This document shows, one piece after another, positions 6,397 through 13,397 of a stretch of DNA of 13,397 bases. Source of the stretch: CAIODY01 sp041192505 (GTDB taxonomy: Bacteria; Bacteroidota; Bacteroidia; Chitinophagales; CAIODY01); NCBI GenBank assembly GCA_041192505.1, contig JBEEMV010000155.1, forward strand, positions 1 through 13,397, in the 5' to 3' direction. The notes beneath the pieces were generated by a model, which was not told the origin of the DNA, did no database searches, and was given only the letters and a program-made list of their open reading frames with translations. The translations under genes were made by a program, and so were the position numbers. Position 1 is the stretch's first letter. Each line of letters opens with the position of its first letter.

Positions 6397-7353
6397 TTAT
6401 TGTTTAATAAATTTAAGTAGATGCAAATTATTTTCAGCATCTATTAATCTAAGCACATACATAGCTGAGGCTAAATTTCTTACATCAACAAATAATCTAT
6501 GCCCATCATACGCTTGTTGAATAACCACATTCGAAGTAGCATTTTTGCCCAATACATCAAAAAACAATAATTTGTCTTTGCTTATTCTTTGTTTTGATTC
6601 AATGGTTATTTTTTCAGAAGCAGGATTAGGAAATAATATTACATCATCAATCGTAGTTGAATCAAAATCATCATTACATAATAATGAATCGGTGCTTACA
6701 CATACATCATCAATATAATAATAGGCTGTGCAATCATAATCTTTTAGAATAGTACGTTGTGTTGTAGCATCATTAAAAAAATTACCAATAATTAAATATT
6801 GATAATTTGAATCGGCAGTAAAAGCACCTGAAATAGATACCCACTTATTTTTTTCTAAAATAATATTCTTATTAATAATATGAGCCTTATTGTTGATAGG
6901 TGCTACCACCGAATCTGAATATTCATGATTTGAAAATACAGCCCCAAGATTATTGCTGCCGCAGTTAGCACTATCAGCCAAACTTACTTTAAAATTCACA
7001 AAATATCTGGTTCCTTTTTTTAGCGATTCGTTTAGTTTAACACCAATAAATTCTCGATAAGGATGTATTAATGCATTATCTAAAAAGGAATAAAAACCAC
7101 AATATTTATTACCCGAATGTGCTGCCTGAAAACCAAAACCATTGCCCGGTACGCCTGAAAAATCTAAATTTCCTGTATAAAAAAAATCGGGTGAATTGCC
7201 AAACGAACTCCAATTTGAAGCAGGAATATAATCAATACCTATTCGTAAATAATTATTTGAAGTATCTTCAAAACTGGGGTTTGGCACAATGTTCTGCGCC
7301 ATTGATACATTAGTAATAGATACTAAAAATATAAAAATGAAAATGTTTTTCAT
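6397..7353 (-). CDS. Secreted protein with T9SS type A sorting domain
   Basis: This 318-aa protein has a signal peptide (about residues 1-19, MKNIF...SMA, cleaved before QN). A central beta-rich domain opens with NIVPNPSFED (21-30), a start common to carbohydrate-binding-like modules in Bacteroidota secreted proteins, and ends around YYYIDDVCVS. A type IX secretion C-terminal sorting domain occupies about 237-318, with LFPNPASEKITIES, FFDVLGK, VDVRNLASAMYVLRL and a basic KFIKQ end. The protein should be carried to the cell surface or medium by T9SS. No catalytic residues are recognisable, so a binding or adhesive role is only a guess. It is divergent from the ABC-F gene, with 132 bp between their starts. 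It is the first gene of the leftward block, but a 77-bp gap with a possible promoter separates it from the ThiF-like gene. Confidence 0.87.
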   Translation of the reverse strand: MKNIFIFIFLVSITNVSMAQNIVPNPSFEDTSNNYLRIGIDYIPASNWSSFGNSPDFFYTGNLDFSGVPGNGFGFQAAHSGNKYCGFYSFLDNALIHPYREFIGVKLNESLKKGTRYFVNFKVSLADSANCGSNNLGAVFSNHEYSDSVVAPINNKAHIINKNIILEKNKWVSISGAFTADSNYQYLIIGNFFNDATTQRTILKDYDCTAYYYIDDVCVSTDSLLCNDDFDSTTIDDVILFPNPASEKITIESKQRISKDKLLFFDVLGKNATSNVVIQQAYDGHRLFVDVRNLASAMYVLRLIDAENNLHLLKFIKQ

Positions 7354-7460
7354 GCTATAATTTATTTTTATGGAATATAAATTCAGTATAAAATTAAATA
7401 ATATATTGATTGATGCAATAATATTTTAAGCACATTATCATTTATAGCCTTGTAAAATTT

Positions 7461-7468
7461 TAACTTTG
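7461..7468 (+). promoter_or_regulatory. Bacteroidota -7 promoter box TAACTTTG for the ABC-F gene
   Basis: TAACTTTG followed by CG matches TAnnTTTG and is one of the commonest natural forms of this box. It lies 17 nt upstream of the ATG at 7486, predicting a short 5' leader of about 10-13 nt. No strong -33 TTTG is visible. The rest of the 132-bp divergent intergenic region (7354-7485) is plain AT-rich sequence, and I see no matching box for the leftward gene. Confidence 0.7.
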
Positions 7469-7485
7469 CGTAAAATTATTAATAC

Positions 7486-9357
7486 ATGCACTACGCCAGT
7501 CTTGAAAATGTGAGTAAGAGTTTTGGAGTACAACCTTTGTTTGAAAACATTACGCTTCATATAAATGAGGGAGATAAAATAGCTTTAATAGCCAAAAACG
7601 GAAATGGGAAAAGCACTATGCTGAAAATGCTATGTGGCAAAGAATATTGCGATACGGGTAAGGCTTGGATACACAAGGATGTGAATGTGGTTTTTTTAAA
7701 CCAAGAGCCATTATTTGAAGAACAAAAAACGGTGTTAGAAAATATTTTTAATCATCCCAATCCGCAGTTGCAATTGATTAAAGATTATGAAAACGAATTA
7801 CAAAATAATCCCGAATCGGATGAACTGATAAGATTAATGCACGAAATAGATAACCAAGGTGCTTGGGGTATTGAAAACGAAGTACATCAAATTATTAGTA
7901 AATTAAAATTATCGTTTCTTACCAAACCCATGAATCAATTAAGTGGTGGGCAACGCAAACGGGTGGCTTTAGCCAAAACATTAATTGATGTTGGTTTTAT
8001 GAATCAGCATACTTTATTAATATTAGATGAACCTACCAATCATCTTGATTTTAGCATGATTGAATGGTTAGAACATTATCTTAATAGTCATTCGCTTACA
8101 CTACTTTTAGTTACTCATGATAGATATTTTTTAGATAATGTATGTACCACAATTATTGAATTAGAAGATAGTATTATTTATCCATACGAAGGCAATTATG
8201 CTTACTTTTTAGAAAAAAAGGCCGAACGTGAAATGGTGGCTGCCAGCGAATTACAGAAGGATAAAAATATTTTTAGACGAGAATTAGATTGGATAAGAAA
8301 ACAACCTAAAGCTCGAACTGTAAAGTCGAAATCGAGAATTGATGCATTTGATGAAGTGAAGCAACGAGCCATGAAACGAAAAGATGATTTGCAATTAGAA
8401 TTGCAAGTGAAAATGACAAGGCTTGGCGGCAAAACCGTTGAAATGAAAAAAGTATATAAAGCCTATGGCGATTTAGAAATATTAAAAGGCTACGATTATA
8501 CATTTAAAAAGGGCGAACGTATTGGTATTGTTGGACCAAATGGTGTGGGTAAAAGTACATTTTTGAATTTAATTCAAAACCTTGAACAACCTGATAGCGG
8601 TAAAATAAATATTGGTGAAACTGTTGTATTTGGCAATTATGATCAAAAAGGATTGCACCTTAAAGAAGATAGACGGGTAATAGAATTTGTGAAGGATATA
8701 GCTGAAAACTTTGTATTAGCAAATGGTACAAAAGTTAGCCCATCTCAATTTTTACAAAAATTTTTATTTGAAGGTGATAAGCAACATACATTTATTTCGA
8801 AATTAAGTGGTGGCGAAAAACGCCGTTTGCATTTGCTAAGTGTGTTGTATCAAAACCCCAATTTTTTAATTTTAGATGAACCTACCAACGATTTAGATTT
8901 ATTAACCTTACAAGTATTAGAAGAGTTTTTGCTCGAATTTCCGGGCTGTGTAGCCATTGTATCGCATGATAGATATTTTTTAGATAAATTGGTTGATCAC
9001 TTAATGGTATTTGAAGGAAATGGTGTTATTTCTGATTTTCCGGGTACTTATACCGAGTATCGTGAGTTTTTAAAGGCAACTGTAAAAGATGAAGATGATA
9101 ATGAAGTAGAAGAAACAAAGCCAATTGAAAATAAACAAACCGAAAAACCAAAATTAAATTATAACGAGAAAAAAGAATACGATAAGTTAGAAAAAGAAAT
9201 TGAAAAATTAGAAACAGAAAAAAAGCAAATTGAAGAAAGCTTAAATACAGAAACTAATTTTGATAAAATAAATGCTGCTTCATTGCGATTAGGTGAAATA
9301 ATGAAACTGATGGATGATAAAGGTATGCGATGGCTTGAATTGGGTGAAAAAATGTAA
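7486..9357 (+). CDS. uup: ABC-F family ATPase, Uup type
   Basis: This 623-aa soluble ABC-F protein has two nucleotide-binding domains and no membrane segments. ABC-F proteins bind the ribosome E-site region or act on ribosome-associated processes. Uup is linked to DNA-branch handling and ribosome function in E. coli. NBD1 has Walker A AKNGNGKST at 36-44, signature LSGGQRKR at 152-159 and DEPTNHLD at 181-188. The inter-domain arm contains ELDWIRKQPKARTVKSKSR, a hallmark of Uup. NBD2 has GPNGVGKST at 350-358, LSGGEKRR at 440-447 and DEPTNDLD at 464-471. The C-terminal part (about 555-623) is a Lys/Glu-rich coiled coil ending in RWLELGEKM, matching the DNA-binding/coiled-coil domain of Uup. In NBD1 the stretch between signature and Walker B (IDVGFMNQHT) is about five residues longer than in E. 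coli Uup. Both sets of catalytic motifs are intact, so it should be active. It is transcribed alone. Confidence 0.93.
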   Translation: MHYASLENVSKSFGVQPLFENITLHINEGDKIALIAKNGNGKSTMLKMLCGKEYCDTGKAWIHKDVNVVFLNQEPLFEEQKTVLENIFNHPNPQLQLIKDYENELQNNPESDELIRLMHEIDNQGAWGIENEVHQIISKLKLSFLTKPMNQLSGGQRKRVALAKTLIDVGFMNQHTLLILDEPTNHLDFSMIEWLEHYLNSHSLTLLLVTHDRYFLDNVCTTIIELEDSIIYPYEGNYAYFLEKKAEREMVAASELQKDKNIFRRELDWIRKQPKARTVKSKSRIDAFDEVKQRAMKRKDDLQLELQVKMTRLGGKTVEMKKVYKAYGDLEILKGYDYTFKKGERIGIVGPNGVGKSTFLNLIQNLEQPDSGKINIGETVVFGNYDQKGLHLKEDRRVIEFVKDIAENFVLANGTKVSPSQFLQKFLFEGDKQHTFISKLSGGEKRRLHLLSVLYQNPNFLILDEPTNDLDLLTLQVLEEFLLEFPGCVAIVSHDRYFLDKLVDHLMVFEGNGVISDFPGTYTEYREFLKATVKDEDDNEVEETKPIENKQTEKPKLNYNEKKEYDKLEKEIEKLETEKKQIEESLNTETNFDKINAASLRLGEIMKLMDDKGMRWLELGEKM

Positions 9358-9358
9358 T

Positions 9359-9395
9359 AAAATGGCTTACAAATTAAATTTTGTAAGCCATTTTT
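9359..9395 (+). terminator. Bidirectional hairpin terminator between uup and pafA
   Basis: A perfect 15-bp stem, AAAATGGCTTACAAA (9359-9373) with TTTGTAAGCCATTTT (9380-9394), encloses a six-base loop and is followed by T. It starts 2 bases after the uup stop. The A-rich left arm gives a T tract on the minus strand, so the same hairpin can end the leftward porin/phosphatase transcript whose last stop is at 9437. Confidence 0.9.
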
Positions 9396-9436
9396 ATTTA
9401 GTTTAATTCGACGATATGAAGTATTGAAATATAGTT

Positions 9437-11071
9437 TTATTTTTTCAATTCTATCACTTTACCAATACTACCGCTTGGCTCTTGTATTTTTAAAATATTG
9501 GCAAGGGTAGGGGCTATATCGGTAATATTTATTTCTGTTTTTATTTCATTATGCTTTATTCCATTGCCCCAAAATAACAAAGGCACATGGGTGTCGTAAG
9601 CAAAGAAAGTACCGTGTGATGTGCCTTTGGGCATATCTTCAAGCCAGCCACTTTCAAATAAAATATAAATATCGCCGCAACGATTTTCTAATATTCCATT
9701 TCTAATTTGTTTTGAAAAAACATCAGTATTGTTGCCTTTTAAAATATCGGCTACTAAATAAGTATGTTGTATTTGTTTAAAATTATGTTTGATTAATTGG
9801 TAGCATTTGTCAATCATTTCATCGGCATTCATTTTTTTTGCATCCATCAATTGATGGTTAAAATAAATTTGCTGATTTTCGAAACCCACTATCCAAGCAT
9901 CTTTGCCATACCATTCATTCATTTTTGTTTTCAATGAATCAAGCATTCGTTTGCCATCAAAAATATTGCCTGGCAAATTATTTTGTTTCGAAAAGCCTGG
10001 CGCATGGGCTGCGCCATGGTCGGCTGTTAAAAACAACAACACATTTTTTTTGCCAATCTTTTTATCTAAAAATTTTAATAGCAATTCTAAATCTTTATCT
10101 AATCGCAAATACACATCTTCAATTTCAACACTATTTGGTCCGTATTTATGCCCCACATAATCGGTTGATGAAAAACTAATTGTAATAAAATCGCTTACAT
10201 CATCAGCGCCTAAATTTTCATTTGTAACGGCATCTTCGGCAAATAATCTTGTCATGGTATTACCATAAGGCGTTGATGCTATAATGCTATATTTTATAGT
10301 AGTATCAGCCACAATTATTTTAGAAAGTAAATGCGGAAAAACAGGATTTTTTTCCGACTTAAAAGTGCCTTCCCAATTTGTGCTATCAGCTGTTGATTCG
10401 GTGTATTGTTCAATTGGTAAAAGTGTATTCCAATCTTTACTAATAAATTGTGATGGATAATTTTTTGAATTGAAATTAACTACCCAATCGGGTAATGTTT
10501 TTTTATAAAAACTACTCGTAATCCATTTTCCTTTAGAGCCATCATACCAATAAGCAGCATCGGCAATATGCCCAGCAGGTAGTATTGCACCTCTATCTTT
10601 TATAGCAATTCCAATTATTTTCGATTTGAAATTATTGCTCAATTTTAATTCATCTGTAATGGTGGTAGTTAGTAAATTTCGTGGCGACATTCGTCCTGCT
10701 TTGCTGCTGCTTCCTACAGTTGAAACAGTGCTATCATCGGCACAATAAGTTTCTTTATTGTTTATTTTGCTCCACCAATTATTACCCACAATACCATGTA
10801 CAGCAGGTGTTGTACCTGTATAAATACTCGAATGCCCAGGGCCTGTGTAGGTAGGCATATAATTATAATGTGTGTTTTCGCAATTTACACCTTCGTGTAA
10901 TAAACGCTTAAAACCACCATTGCCATATTTATCCCAATAGCGATATAAATAATCGTATCGCATTTGGTCAACCACAATACCCACCACTAATTTTGGGCGA
11001 TGAATAGGTTTGGCAAATGATGAAAAACTGAATAAAATTGATAAAACGAAAAGACAAATATTTTTTTTCAT
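9437..11071 (-). CDS. pafA: PafA-type periplasmic alkaline phosphatase
   Basis: This 544-aa enzyme is expected to hydrolyse phosphate monoesters in the periplasm using two zinc ions. A signal peptide covers about 1-20 (ending SSFA-KP). The alkaline phosphatase superfamily core is complete when compared with PafA of Elizabethkingia as I remember it. The metal ligands are D35, D304, H308, D351, H352 and H486. The nucleophile is T76 in PTYTGPGH. N97 in GNNW and the monoesterase-specific pair K158/R160 in IKDRG are also present. The K/R pair argues for a monoesterase rather than an NPP-type diesterase. Length also matches PafA (about 546 aa). It lies 9 bp downstream of the porin gene and is almost certainly co-transcribed with it. 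The gene symbol reflects active-site similarity, not proven orthology. Confidence 0.88.
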   Translation of the reverse strand: MKKNICLFVLSILFSFSSFAKPIHRPKLVVGIVVDQMRYDYLYRYWDKYGNGGFKRLLHEGVNCENTHYNYMPTYTGPGHSSIYTGTTPAVHGIVGNNWWSKINNKETYCADDSTVSTVGSSSKAGRMSPRNLLTTTITDELKLSNNFKSKIIGIAIKDRGAILPAGHIADAAYWYDGSKGKWITSSFYKKTLPDWVVNFNSKNYPSQFISKDWNTLLPIEQYTESTADSTNWEGTFKSEKNPVFPHLLSKIIVADTTIKYSIIASTPYGNTMTRLFAEDAVTNENLGADDVSDFITISFSSTDYVGHKYGPNSVEIEDVYLRLDKDLELLLKFLDKKIGKKNVLLFLTADHGAAHAPGFSKQNNLPGNIFDGKRMLDSLKTKMNEWYGKDAWIVGFENQQIYFNHQLMDAKKMNADEMIDKCYQLIKHNFKQIQHTYLVADILKGNNTDVFSKQIRNGILENRCGDIYILFESGWLEDMPKGTSHGTFFAYDTHVPLLFWGNGIKHNEIKTEINITDIAPTLANILKIQEPSGSIGKVIELKK

Positions 11072-11080
11072 ACTAAAAAA

Positions 11081-12988
11081 TTAATCAAAAAATCGCCAAC
11101 TAATACCAAATTTCACAGTTCTATCGGGCAGTGGATAATACTTTGAAACATAAGTTCCATGCCCATCTAAGCCTTGTAATAAGTTGTCGGCTTTTATAAA
11201 AATTCTAACCTTTTTAATTTTGGCATTAATGAAAAATTGTAATTGATGTTGCTGAGAAAAGTTGGTTTGATTTTGATAATAAAAATTATCGGCCACAGGC
11301 ATAAAGTAAGGCGCATAGTATTTTTCATAACTATTTAGTTGCAAACCTATTTGCATAAACATAGCTTTTTTGAAAACAAAATTTTGATAATATACTTGCC
11401 CCGAATACATCCATTTAGGAAAAATAGTTTTGGTTTGGTTTTGATTATTTACTTGCAGTATATTATTGAAATGAAATTTTTTGAAAGCAAAATCTTTTTC
11501 AAATGTAATAATTGAAACCGTTGCATTGTTGATGGTTGCTGCATTAAAGCCATTAGTTATATAATTATATTTATCCCAAACTGAATAACTATATTCGATA
11601 GAAAATTTATACTTTAATTGTTTATAACCAATTTTCATTTGCTGATGATGGGTTGATGGCAATACATTAACCACCGAGAAATATCGGCTACTAAAATTCA
11701 TGGTGCTATAATTGGCAGTAAAATTTTGACTTACAGCCAATGCATAAAATATATTTTTAGGAAGAAAATTATAACTCACAAATCCTAAAAACTTGTAATT
11801 GCCTTTATTGTAGCCTGTTGCCGAATAATCCAAGGTAGCCTCACCACTTAATTTGTGTTTACACAATGCATAATTACTTCTTAACGAAGCATGAAAGTTG
11901 ATATTAGAAGTATCTAAATTATAATTATAATTTTTAACTTTTATTATTTGATGTTCGGCCGAAATATCAAATACAAAAGGGCGTTGCAGGATAATACTAT
12001 CATTCAATATTTTACTATTTCCTAAAATACTGAATGTAAAATTATTGCTAATAGTATGCACCACCATTTGATAATTAAAGGTATCGCCCATAGTTGAAAA
12101 GGGTAATGCATTATAATGCAACGAATCAAAATTTCCATCTTTACTTGTTCTATAATGATTATCAAATTTAACTGAATGTTGTAAGCGATAAAACGGAACA
12201 TAATGATGTAAGGTTAAAGTATCGCTAATTTTTTTTGTCCATTTTTTGCCAAAATCATAACTGTTATTTAGCTGCCAAGTATCTTCTTTTACTTTGCTGG
12301 ATTCACTTGTAAGCACTGTAGGTACTACATTTTTGTTAATATAACTTTGCTCATACACCGAATCCATTGTTGTGCCACCATTCTCCTGAAACGATATTCT
12401 ATTTACCAAAAAACCTATTTGCGAATGGTATCTTTCATTGTTGCTTACTATAGATGTATTCAAAAAAAGATTATGAATTTTAGTGGCTTGATTCAAATAA
12501 ATTCCATCAGCGTTAATGTATCTATATCTACCATCAAACGAAATATTTTTAGTTAATCGTTGCGAATGATGAGCATCTAACATGCTTTCGCTTTTCAATG
12601 CCATGGTATAATACAATTCTGAATATACTTTATTGTAGGTATTATACAATTGCATTTGGTTCATATCAAATCGTAAGGCTTCGTATTCGGGCTTCTGAAA
12701 ATTGAAGCCAAATGGCGTATTTAATTTTTGATTGTAGGTGTAAATAGGCTGCCCTAAATTTCCTATATCAAAATAAAATGGGGTTTTAAATTGCTGATAG
12801 GCTGGATGAAATTGATGAAAATTATTTAAAGTTGTATCTAAATAAATTAACCTTTCGGGCGATGCAAAACCGTGTGATGAGATGATGCTTGAATCTGTTT
12901 TTAATAAAACGCCATGTTGTTTTTGAGCAAAAATTGAATTGCTAAAAACAATAAACAGAAAGCTTAATACTAAAATTATTTTGTTCAA
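11081..12988 (-). CDS. Putative outer-membrane porin (Porin_10/PF14121-like)
   Basis: This 635-aa outer-membrane beta-barrel protein has a signal peptide (about 1-21, ending SIFA-QK). Near the N-terminus is a conserved stretch, DTTLNNFHQFHPAY (51-64), followed by DIGNLGQPIY (74-83). Both are characteristic of the Bacteroidota 'putative porin' family. The rest is a long run of alternating aromatic and polar residues typical of transmembrane beta strands. The C-terminus ends with NLLQGLDG, YYPLPDRTVKFGISWRFF and a final D, so the last barrel strand is present. It is preceded 13 bp upstream by the MerR-type gene and followed 9 bp downstream by pafA. Location next to a phosphatase suggests passage of phosphate or phosphorylated solutes, but the sequence itself does not reveal specificity. 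Confidence 0.87.
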   Translation of the reverse strand: MNKIILVLSFLFIVFSNSIFAQKQHGVLLKTDSSIISSHGFASPERLIYLDTTLNNFHQFHPAYQQFKTPFYFDIGNLGQPIYTYNQKLNTPFGFNFQKPEYEALRFDMNQMQLYNTYNKVYSELYYTMALKSESMLDAHHSQRLTKNISFDGRYRYINADGIYLNQATKIHNLFLNTSIVSNNERYHSQIGFLVNRISFQENGGTTMDSVYEQSYINKNVVPTVLTSESSKVKEDTWQLNNSYDFGKKWTKKISDTLTLHHYVPFYRLQHSVKFDNHYRTSKDGNFDSLHYNALPFSTMGDTFNYQMVVHTISNNFTFSILGNSKILNDSIILQRPFVFDISAEHQIIKVKNYNYNLDTSNINFHASLRSNYALCKHKLSGEATLDYSATGYNKGNYKFLGFVSYNFLPKNIFYALAVSQNFTANYSTMNFSSRYFSVVNVLPSTHHQQMKIGYKQLKYKFSIEYSYSVWDKYNYITNGFNAATINNATVSIITFEKDFAFKKFHFNNILQVNNQNQTKTIFPKWMYSGQVYYQNFVFKKAMFMQIGLQLNSYEKYYAPYFMPVADNFYYQNQTNFSQQHQLQFFINAKIKKVRIFIKADNLLQGLDGHGTYVSKYYPLPDRTVKFGISWRFFD

Positions 12989-13001
12989 TGTGATATTTTT
13001 T

Positions 13002-13337
13002 TTAGCCCAAGTTTTCTTTTAATTCTACCAAAAACGATTTTAATTTTTGCAACGATTCAACCAATTCAAATTGTTGATGAGCATTTTTATTTTCTTTCAA
13101 ATATTTTTTTGCACCCTCAATAGTAAAGCCTTTTGTGCGCAATAAATGATAAATCAACTTTATATTTTCAATATCTTGTTTGGTATAAAGTCTATCGCCT
13201 TTTTTACTTTTTTTGGGTTGAATGATAATAAATTCGCTTTCCCAATAACGCAATACCGATGGCGCAATGGTAAATTGAGCAGCCACTTCGCTAATGGTAA
13301 AATAAATTTTTTCTATCTGAATTTCTTTGTAAGGCAT
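13002..13337 (-). CDS. Small MerR-family transcriptional regulator
   Basis: This 111-aa DNA-binding protein has an N-terminal MerR winged helix-turn-helix. FTISEVAAQFTIAPSVLRYWE (residues 13-33) forms the HTH, and GDRLYTKQDIENIKLIYHLL continues the wing and second helix pair. The C-terminal helix (about 87-108) is leucine/lysine-rich and could dimerise. There is no effector-binding domain and no cysteine at all in the protein, so it is unlikely to be a metal or redox sensor of the classical MerR kind. Proteins of this size and form are widespread in Bacteroidota, with no settled function. It is the first gene of the leftward block and may be co-transcribed with the porin and phosphatase. The 60 bp upstream to the window end contain only a poor -7-like CAATTTTG, 7 nt before the ATG. 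Confidence 0.88.
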   Translation of the reverse strand: MPYKEIQIEKIYFTISEVAAQFTIAPSVLRYWESEFIIIQPKKSKKGDRLYTKQDIENIKLIYHLLRTKGFTIEGAKKYLKENKNAHQQFELVESLQKLKSFLVELKENLG

Positions 13338-13397
13338 TACTCAACAAAATTGAATTTAAAATTTGAATTATTATAGATTGAACAAAGAAAAATTTGA

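Noticed and set aside
7354..7485. Divergent intergenic region as a possible site of a small RNA, operator or second promoter
   Set aside because: Apart from the TAACTTTG box it is plain AT-rich sequence, with no strong hairpin, direct repeat or minus-strand TAnnTTTG that I could find.
13338..13397. TATAAT-like and CAATTTTG sequences upstream of the MerR gene as its promoter
   Set aside because: Neither matches the TAnnTTTG box fully with acceptable spacing to a TTTG, and the region is cut by the window end.
1..13397. A defence, toxin-antitoxin, prophage or mobile gene cassette
   Set aside because: All the genes fit known housekeeping or envelope families with uniform AT-rich composition. 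There is no integrase, transposase, nuclease pair or toxin-like small gene.

Overview
The window looks like a chromosomal stretch from an AT-rich member of the Bacteroidota, possibly the Chitinophagales side of the phylum (inference). Four things point that way: a type IX secretion (T9SS) C-terminal sorting domain, a Bacteroidota-type putative porin and a DUF5916 outer-membrane protein, promoter boxes of the form TAnnTTTG, and the absence of Shine-Dalgarno sequences. I see no phage genes, transposase, CRISPR array, rRNA or tRNA.

Left part (1-2769, + strand). The window opens in the last codons of a probable MoxR-type AAA ATPase gene, closed by a strong hairpin terminator. Next comes a flavoprotein of the HI0933/BaiN class (TIGR03862-like). 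Its reading frame carries three in-frame 24-nt palindromes, which are the most unusual feature of the window. A GT87/DUF2029 integral membrane glycosyltransferase follows, with its own TAnnTTTG promoter. It converges on the next block and shares its stop region with it.

Middle part (2766-7353, - strand, read right to left). A short secreted protein with a T9SS sorting domain comes first. It is followed by a ThiF/MoeB-type adenylyltransferase fused to a rhodanese domain. The third gene, overlapping the second by 16 bp, encodes a large DUF5916 protein with a CBM9-like N-terminus and a probable outer-membrane barrel.

Right part. A Uup-type ABC-F ATPase (7486-9357, +) is divergent from the middle block. 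It has a clear TAACTTTG promoter and ends in a hairpin that can serve both converging genes. The last block (9437-13337, -) is a tightly packed candidate operon: a small MerR-type regulator, a putative porin and a PafA-type alkaline phosphatase, separated by 13 and 9 bp. A plausible reading is that the porin and periplasmic phosphatase cooperate in phosphate scavenging from organic phosphate monoesters, with the MerR protein as a candidate regulator.

Most genes are ordinary housekeeping or envelope genes. I found no convincing undescribed multi-gene system. The best lead is the family of short palindromes with the pattern nnGGTTnGTG-N4-CACnAACCnn inside the flavoprotein gene. They look like mobile mini-elements that became protein-coding.
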